Positions 57,917 through 64,000 of a stretch of 64,000 nucleotides of DNA are shown one piece after another. The notes below the pieces were generated by a model that was not told the origin of the DNA, searched no databases, and saw only the letters and a program-made list of their open reading frames with translations. A program made the position numbers and the translations under genes. Position 1 is the stretch's first letter; every line of letters starts with the position of its first letter. Origin of the DNA: Guillardia theta CCMP2712 (Eukaryota; Cryptophyceae; Pyrenomonadales; Geminigeraceae); NCBI RefSeq assembly GCF_000315625.1, contig NW_005434657.1, positions 486,608-550,607 on the forward strand, in the 5' to 3' direction.

Positions 57917-59458
57917 TCAACGCAGTCGCGTTGTTTTTGAGCATGTTCTACCTGTGATGAAGTGGCTGGAGTGACCGATATCAAACCAAGTCATATTCAA
58001 GGAACAGAGCTGTTGTAAATCTCCATCAGGCATCGGCGTTGTAGTAGGGCTTGACGTGATCTCTGAGAGTGCTGCTGTGGTTGTACCAGCCAGATCAACA
58101 CACCTGGTGTCGTTGCGGCATAGCTCTAAACCAGGATCCATGTAAGCAATGCTCGGCCATGAGGCATACCGGCAGGTGAGAGCGTTGTTGGTGAGGCTCA
58201 GGAACGAGGAATGACCCGCTGCAGATCGATGGTATTGCGTCATTGCCGTGAAATTCACAAAAGCATCTGACGAGATGCATGTCAACTTGTTGTCATTCAG
58301 ATAAAGAGCCCAAAGAGTGGGGAAAGCACCATTGAAAGTCCCCTCAGGAATCATGGTAAGCTCATTGTAAGAGAGGTCTAACAACTCCAAGGCTTTTTTA
58401 CCATCAAAGGCTCCCTTGGGGACACTCGAAAGCCTGTTGCCCCTTATTCTGAGATCAATCAGACTTGAGAGACCGCTCAAGGATCCATATTCAATGCTTG
58501 ACAGCTGATTCATCTCCAGATACAGCGCTCGCATGCCTGTAAGTCTGCTGAAAACTCCGTTGCTAAGAGTTGTCATTTGGTTTCCATCCAGAAAGAGCAC
58601 CAGCCCCACTCCTGGTAGTCCAGCAAACGATCCCTCAGATAAGCTTGTCAGCTGATTGTTTGTAAGATGCAGATTTCCTAGGCCCGATAGTCCAGTGAAT
58701 GCTCCTTGAGGGATGCCAGAAAGCTGATTCTCAGAAAGATACAACCTCCACAGATACGAGAGGCCGTCAAACACCCCGACAGAAATGTTTCTAATGCTCA
58801 AGGATCTCAAGTCTAGGTTGCCACTACAGTCACCCCAGCCGCCACAGGTCCCCTCCCTTGTCAGTAGCCCATCCTGGGAGACATGGAAGATGCAGTGTCC
58901 GCATGTCACGTTGGTCATGGCTCCTTGCGAACGGAGAGATGTTGTTCCTTTCAGCAGATGTTTACTCGAACGCGGGTCCTGCAGTATGGGGTTGTTCTCA
59001 AGATAGAGATAGTCTAAGGAAGAAAATGCATCTAAACATTCTTGTGGAAGGACTGAAAGCTTGTTATGCGAAAGATCCAGAAATCGCAAACTAGAGACTT
59101 TGCTGAACAAGGGAGCTGTAATGCTCGATATCTGATTGTTGGAAAGATCGAGCATTCTCAAGCTAGACAGCCCATCGAACACTCCTTCCTCGAGAGTTTC
59201 TAGGCTGTTACTGGAGAGATCTAGCCTCTCTAAGCTTGAGAGACCATCGAAAACCCCCATTGTGATATTGCTGATCCAATGAATGCCAAGAAACAAAGTT
59301 TGGTTGCAATCTGTACTGCATGATCCCTCCCTCGTCAGGAAACCGTTAGAAATGTAGAAAGTGCAACTGCCGCATGTCACTCTGCTCACACTCTGAGCAT
59401 CTCGAGCAAACATGGCGAGCATGAGGAGAATAGCTGTCGAACCCGTACCGTACCGCAT
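57917..59458 (-). CDS. Secreted leucine-rich-repeat protein with duplicated Cys caps (513 aa)
   Basis: The start is taken as the ATG at 59458 (MRYGTGSTAILLMLAMFARD), giving a signal peptide; the longer open frame upstream adds an unlikely MEEACDYRGWG. The mature protein has two modules, each opening with a cysteine cap (VTCGSCTFYISNGFLTREG and VTCGHCIFHVSQDGLLTREG). Each cap is followed by typical 24-residue LRRs such as LSSLRMLDLSNNQISSI, LSGLGNLHLTNNQL and MRALYLEMNQLSSI. The C-terminal cap contains CRYASWPS..C..DTRCVDL, and a Thr/Pro-rich stretch follows. LRR ectodomains bind proteins or glycans; no transmembrane or kinase domain is visible in this frame. A possible GT donor near the 3' end (HFITG) means a further exon might exist. 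The gene is intronless over 1.5 kb, unlike its neighbours. Confidence 0.8.
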   Translation of the reverse strand: MRYGTGSTAILLMLAMFARDAQSVSRVTCGSCTFYISNGFLTREGSCSTDCNQTLFLGIHWISNITMGVFDGLSSLERLDLSSNSLETLEEGVFDGLSSLRMLDLSNNQISSITAPLFSKVSSLRFLDLSHNKLSVLPQECLDAFSSLDYLYLENNPILQDPRSSKHLLKGTTSLRSQGAMTNVTCGHCIFHVSQDGLLTREGTCGGWGDCSGNLDLRSLSIRNISVGVFDGLSYLWRLYLSENQLSGIPQGAFTGLSGLGNLHLTNNQLTSLSEGSFAGLPGVGLVLFLDGNQMTTLSNGVFSRLTGMRALYLEMNQLSSIEYGSLSGLSSLIDLRIRGNRLSSVPKGAFDGKKALELLDLSYNELTMIPEGTFNGAFPTLWALYLNDNKLTCISSDAFVNFTAMTQYHRSAAGHSSFLSLTNNALTCRYASWPSIAYMDPGLELCRNDTRCVDLAGTTTAALSEITSSPTTTPMPDGDLQQLCSLNMTWFDIGHSSHFITGRTCSKTTRLR

Positions 59459-60225
59459 TTTTCCCGGCGGCGAAAGTTCACCCCACCCCCTATAATCGCA
59501 AGCTTCCTCCAACCACCCCTTCCAAATCCTGCAATCACCTCTACAATGGTAGGGTGATCGTCGTTAAGGGGTTTTGACCACCCCCACCATCGATTTCTCA
59601 GCACCTGACTGAGGGAGTAGTACCCACCGGGCTACTGTAACCCTCAAAACCACCCCTCCGACCTCTAGCCAGTAGAACTGAGGCAGGACCAAGTAAAAAG
59701 TAACGGTTAAAACGGTAGGTCAAACGGTCAAAATTGTCGGGGGCAAATCAAAATGCAAGTCCCTTGATTGACTCGAAAAGAGGGAAGGAGACTGAGGAGA
59801 GGAAGGGAGAGGAGTGAAGTGAAGTGGAGACGAGAGGAGAGGGACGGAGAAGGAGAGGGAGGGAGAGAGAGAGAGGGAGAAAAAGAGGGAGAGGGAGAGG
59901 GAGAGGGAGAGAGAGGGAGAAAAAGAGGGAGAGGGAGAGGGAGAGGGAGAGAAAGATGGGATGAAAGATGAACGAGATTAGAAGTGAGGATTGAAATGAA
60001 AGATGAATGGAATCAAGAAGATGATTGAAGGATTCAACTCCGAGGGAAAGAAAAGAAAACAGCACAAGGATCTCTGCAACCGGTCGATGGAGTGCACACA
60101 GATGTTTGACCACCATCAGCACATCCATTCATAATTCATAATGATTTCTGACTTTTGAATGCCGAATGATTGACGTGCAGGTTGTGTTTCTTGAGTGCTA
60201 GGATATTGCCTCAACACACGTGATC
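59459..60225. other. Divergent intergenic region with TACCCC-type and GAGAGGGA repeats
   Basis: About 59470-59660 has CACCCC and ACCACCCC blocks of the same kind as the other intergenic C-rich stretches. About 59770-59960 is a polypurine repeat (see separate entry). The promoters of the LRR gene (-) and the FHA gene (+) should lie here. No coding exon was recognised. Confidence 0.5.
59770..59960. repeat. Polypurine (GAGAGG)n tract
   Basis: Almost uninterrupted G/A on the plus strand, with repeated GAGGGA hexamers and two copies of an AGAGAGGGAGAAAAAGAGGG unit. The reading frames across it encode only Arg/Glu/Gly or Ser/Leu/Pro repeats. Confidence 0.9.
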
Positions 60226-62912
60226 ATGATCGATGCCTCTTGTCCTTTCATTCTCGTCCTGAAAGCTTCTCCTTCTGATGACTTCGAGGGAGTCGACAGG
60301 AAGTTGGTCAACGGAAAGACTGCCATCCCTCTGATCCCGAAGGATCCGAGATCAAAGTGCTTGTGAGTTTCATCTTGTATCTCCTCCTCAGCGTGTAGTT
60401 CTATCCTACCTCCTCTTTCCTTGAATTCATGTCTGCCCTCCTTCCTTGTGCTCCCACCTCCTCTTACCTTCCCTCGCTTACTCTCCCGCCAGCACCTTCG
60501 GACGCGACTCCAGATCCTGCCTGCGGCTGCGCTGGGACGGCATCTCGCGAGCTCACGCGTGGGTAGACTCGTCAGAAGGAGAGTACGAGCTCGTGTGCAA
60601 CGGGAGCGGCAACGGGACCTTCCTCAACGGCACGCGCGTCTGCCGCCAAGTCCTCAAGCATGGTGACGTCATCGGGTTCGGGCATGGGCACGACGTGAGC
60701 GAGGGGAGGATGCTGCATCCCTCAGCGATCGTCTACGAGTTCGAGTTCCATCATCCTCCTCCCGCGTCTCCTCGCGAGGCTCTGCGGGAAATCGTTTCCA
60801 ACACCGAGCCTGTCGTCTCCTCCTCGAAAGGCGCAAGGGAGGAGGAGCGTCCCAGGAGTTCCGAACTTCCTGTTCCGGCTGCCCGCTCCTCGGGAAACAG
60901 CTGGCTGACTGCTGAGGAAGAGATCAGAGCTCTCAAGGAGCAGCTCGTGTCGAGCAAGCTGGTGCCTGCTGATGTCAGCCAACAACAAAGAGCGTTTGGC
61001 AGTCCTTCGAAACAGGAGATGAAGCGCGAGGAGGGGGAGAGGAGGGAGAAGTTGGACGGCTCTCCTGACAAGTGGAAAGTCAAAATGGAGGAACTTCAGC
61101 AGGAGCTTCAGGCAGAGCAGAGCAAGAGGATCCGTGCCGAGCAGCAGGTGGTGCTACGGGAGGCGGCAGCAAAGAAGATGGAGGCGGCAGCGGCAGAGGC
61201 GGCAGGATCAGCAAGGATCGCGCTGCAGCAGGCGATGGGGAAGATGTCGGAGACGGCGGAGGGAGCGAAGTTGATGCACGCGAGCGTTCAGAAGGCGTTT
61301 GACGCCCAGATGACGCTGAGAGACCTGACGATCGCAGAGCTGAGGAGACAGAGCACTCTCCTGCACAAGGTTAGGAAGGGGCTGGGAGGAGAGAGAAGGG
61401 AGGGGAGAACAGAGGAGAACAGGCGAGGGGAGAGCAGAGGAGGACAGGGGAGAGGAGAGGGGGAGGACACAAGGGGCAAAGACATAAGACTGAAGGATGT
61501 TGCCTTGCAGGACCTTGAAGAGACGAGAGAGCTGGTGGCGAGGAGGAATAAGGCGGAGGCGGAGGTGAAAGACTGCTGGAGGAGGAGAGGTTGCCTCACT
61601 CCTGCTCACAGAAGATAGTGAGGACAGCTATCGAGACGTCTCGTGCAAGGATCGAAGAGCTCGAGGAGGCGTTGAGGACAGCGCAGGCGCGGGAGGCTGA
61701 AGAGAAGGTGAGGGAGGGAGGGAGGGAGGCGTGAGGTGAAGTCGAGGCAGGAGAGGAGCTCGAGGCTCGAGATGATGATGGAAGACGCCAGACTGATCGA
61801 GAAGGAGTCTGGAAAGTCGCAAGTGCATGAGCTGAACAAGCTCATTCTCAAGCTTCAGTCCGACGTGTCAGCACGCGAGGTCCCCTCCTCCTCTGACCTC
61901 AACTCATTCTCTACTTCTCCCTCGTTCTCCTTCCTTCTCCTCCGTCTCCCCTCCTTCTCGCTCCCCTCTCTTTCTCCCTCTCACCTCAAGCTTTCACCAT
62001 TCTCCCCACCATCATCCACACGCTTTTCTCTCCCAAACTTTCGCTTCTGTTTCTCTTGCTCTACTTATCGTCGTCCTGCAGGAGGACCTCTCCGCAAGGC
62101 AACGCGCGTGGGAGGAGGAGCGAAGCAGTTTGCGGGTTAGTCTGGCCCTTACTTTCGGTCAGCTGAGAGATGATGCAGTTTCAACTGGACGAGGAAAGGA
62201 CGAGAGTTGGGGAACTGCAAGAAGAGGTCTGTGCTCACTGCCGCTCGCCAGCTCGTTCCTGACCGGGAGGCAGGTGGGGAGGCTGCAGGGGGAGGCAAGC
62301 AGGGGGAGGATGAGCGAGGCAGCGGGCAAGGACAGGGACGCGAGGCTGCGGAGCCTGCAAGAGGAGCTGGTGGAGAAGGAGAATGCACTTGTGGCGCAGA
62401 GAACGAAGTTTGCATCCACAATGGAGAAGGCGAAGGCGAAGATGCAGGAGGCGGTGGCGAGGAACGACCAGGCGCTGGCGCTGGCGCAGGCAGAGGCGCT
62501 GGAGCTAAGGAACGTGAGAGACGCTCTGAAGATGGAGAAGGAGACGCTGCGGGAGAGGGTAAGGCAGCTTGAAGACCTTTTGCTGGAGGAGAAGCAGGTA
62601 AGGAGGAGAGAAAGGTGTGCGGGAGGTGACGGAGGAGGTGGCAGGGGAAGGAGAGGCTGCATAGTGAGATGGAGAGGAGGCTGAAGGAGCTGAAGAGCAA
62701 GTGTGAGAGGGCGGAAGAAGGTACCTTGCTCGGGGAGGTGGCTTCACTCAAGGAGCAGCTGGGAAGGAAGGAGGAGGAGAAGGAGCAGGCGATGCAGAAG
62801 GCTGCGGCTGAATTTGACAAGGAGAGGACAAGACTTCAGAGAATGATGGCAAATGCACAGGTCCGAGAGATGAATGTGATGACTGAAACGATGGTGATGG
62901 TGGTAGAGATAT

Positions 62913-62944
<32 letters not shown>

Positions 62945-64000
62945 CGATGACGATGACGATGTGAAAAGAAAACTAATTCTAATGGGAATGTTGATGACAA
63001 CGACGTCGATCACTACCGCTGTAAGAATGACGGTGACGACACAGAATGAGAGCAAGAGCGCTCAAAAGATTGCAGAGGCAGCCAACTCAGCAAAAGCTTC
63101 AGCGATGGAGAACAGCAAGAAGTTGGAGATCGAGCTTTCATCAGTCAAGAGGGAGGTGAGACGAGCAGGAGCGAGGCAGAGATGTCAAGAGCTCCTTGAC
63201 TTGTTCTCTCTGTAGATCAAGACGCTCAAGGGTCGGAGCAACGAGAAGGAGAGCGCGAGGGTCAAGGCACTGCAGGAGGAACTTCAGAGGCTGAAGCAGC
63301 AGAAGGAAAACCTTGAAGACCAGATGCATCAGCATGTCAACGCTGAGAAGAGGGTGATCAATCCTCCTCCTCCTCCTCCTCCCTGTCCTCCTTTTTGCCT
63401 CCTCCCTCCTCCCTCTTCCCTCATCTCCTTCTCTCCTCCTTCTCGCTTCCTTCTCTCCTCCTCCTCCTCTTCTCCAAATCTTCCTCTACCCTCCTCCTGG
63501 AACTCTGGGCTTTCTGTTGTTTCTCTTCCTCCCTTTGCCTCTCTTTCGCTTTCATCTCCTGCTCCTCACACGAACTAGGACAAGGAAATCATCGCCAAGC
63601 TGAAAGCAAGAACAGAATCTCTTACATCACAGGTGAGTGACCTCCTCGCTTCCCTCCCTCCCTCCCTCCCTTCCCTCCCTCCCTCCCTCCTCTCTCATCA
63701 CTTGCACCTTGCAGGTTGAGACTCTACAAAAGAGCAGAGAAGCATCGGAGGTGTCACAGGCGAAGATGTCGCGATCAGACGTCTCCTCCTCCTTGTTCAG
63801 CGGCTCCTCCCACACGGCAGAAGAATACCAGCAGCACATCTTCCTCCTCGAGAAGCGACTGTCAGAAATGGTGCAGCAGCTGTCCAGGCAGCAACAAGCG
63901 CTCGAGGTGAGGAGAACAGGAGAAGCGGAGGATGAAACCGAGGGAGCAGAGGGAAGGGAGAGGGAGAGGGAGAGGGAGGGAGGGGGGGGTGGAGGATGAG
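60226..64000 (+). CDS. FHA-domain protein with long coiled coil (runs past the right edge)
   Basis: Exon 1 (60226 to about 60362) encodes MIDASCPFILVLKASPSDD and PLIPKDPRSKC. Its join to exon 2 (acceptor CGCCAG near 60493) gives FTFGRDSRSCLRLRWDGISRAHAW, then GNGTFLNGTRV and LKHGDVIGFGHG. The GR, S-R-x-H and NGTFLNG motifs are the phosphothreonine-binding signature of FHA domains, including the conserved Arg, Ser and Asn. After a Ser/Pro linker (about residues 150-230) the rest is coiled coil: AEEEIRALKEQLV, MEELQQELQAEQSKRIRAEQQ, and similar exons to the end of the window, split by several introns, one with a GATGAC repeat (about 62911-62961). No stop was reached, so the C-terminus is missing. 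FHA plus coiled coil suggests a phospho-dependent scaffold; the partner is unknown. Confidence 0.75.
62911..62961. repeat. (GATGAC)n repeat in FHA gene
   Basis: Repeated GATGAC/GACGAT hexamers, about 50 bp, between two coiled-coil exons; probably intronic. Confidence 0.85.

Overview
The window is nuclear DNA of an intron-rich eukaryotic alga. The best guess is a cryptophyte such as Guillardia theta. This is inferred from four things: very short spliceosomal introns (about 40-60 nt, beside a few longer pyrimidine-rich ones), genes on both strands with no operon logic, a predicted protein with a signal-peptide-like start followed by an AFAP plastid-targeting motif (34423-35266), and a CEP164-like WW protein that fits a flagellate. 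No tRNA, rRNA, CRISPR array or intact transposon was recognised. Exon joins below were made by eye from GT/GC...AG sites, frame and domain continuity; no transcript data were used.

Layout, left to right. 1-10 kb: a small CEP164-like WW protein (+), an ankyrin-repeat protein (-), and a tandem pair of paralogous carnosine-synthase-like ATP-grasp enzymes (+). 10-21 kb: an alpha/beta hydrolase with a long glutamate-rich tail (-), a repeat-rich gap, then a multi-exon gene (+) whose product reads ARM repeats, TIR domain, PDZ domain. 21-30 kb: an ATRX-like SNF2 remodeller (-) and a TPR plus ankyrin protein (-). 30-40 kb: a secreted protein with an EF-hand and C-terminal LysM motifs (+), a plastid-targeted protein (-), and a 1257-residue multipass membrane protein with two RelA/SpoT-like modules (-). 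40-45 kb: gene-poor, with very GC-rich islands and a decayed Crinkler/RHS-type NTPase (-). 45-64 kb: the nuclear-basket nucleoporin TPR (+), a coiled-coil protein tail-to-tail with it (-), an intronless secreted LRR protein (-), and an FHA plus coiled-coil protein (+) that runs off the right edge.

The genes look like independent housekeeping, signalling and cell-surface functions. Two architectures deserve most attention: ARM-TIR-PDZ, which resembles the regulator-plus-NADase logic of animal SARM1 but lacks a visible SAM domain and adds a PDZ; and the tandem RelA/SpoT-like membrane protein. Gaps that contain a gene start often carry TACCCC-punctuated (or the complement GGGGTA) low-complexity DNA. 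The closest convergent gene ends do not, two of them leaving only about 46 bp between stop codons.
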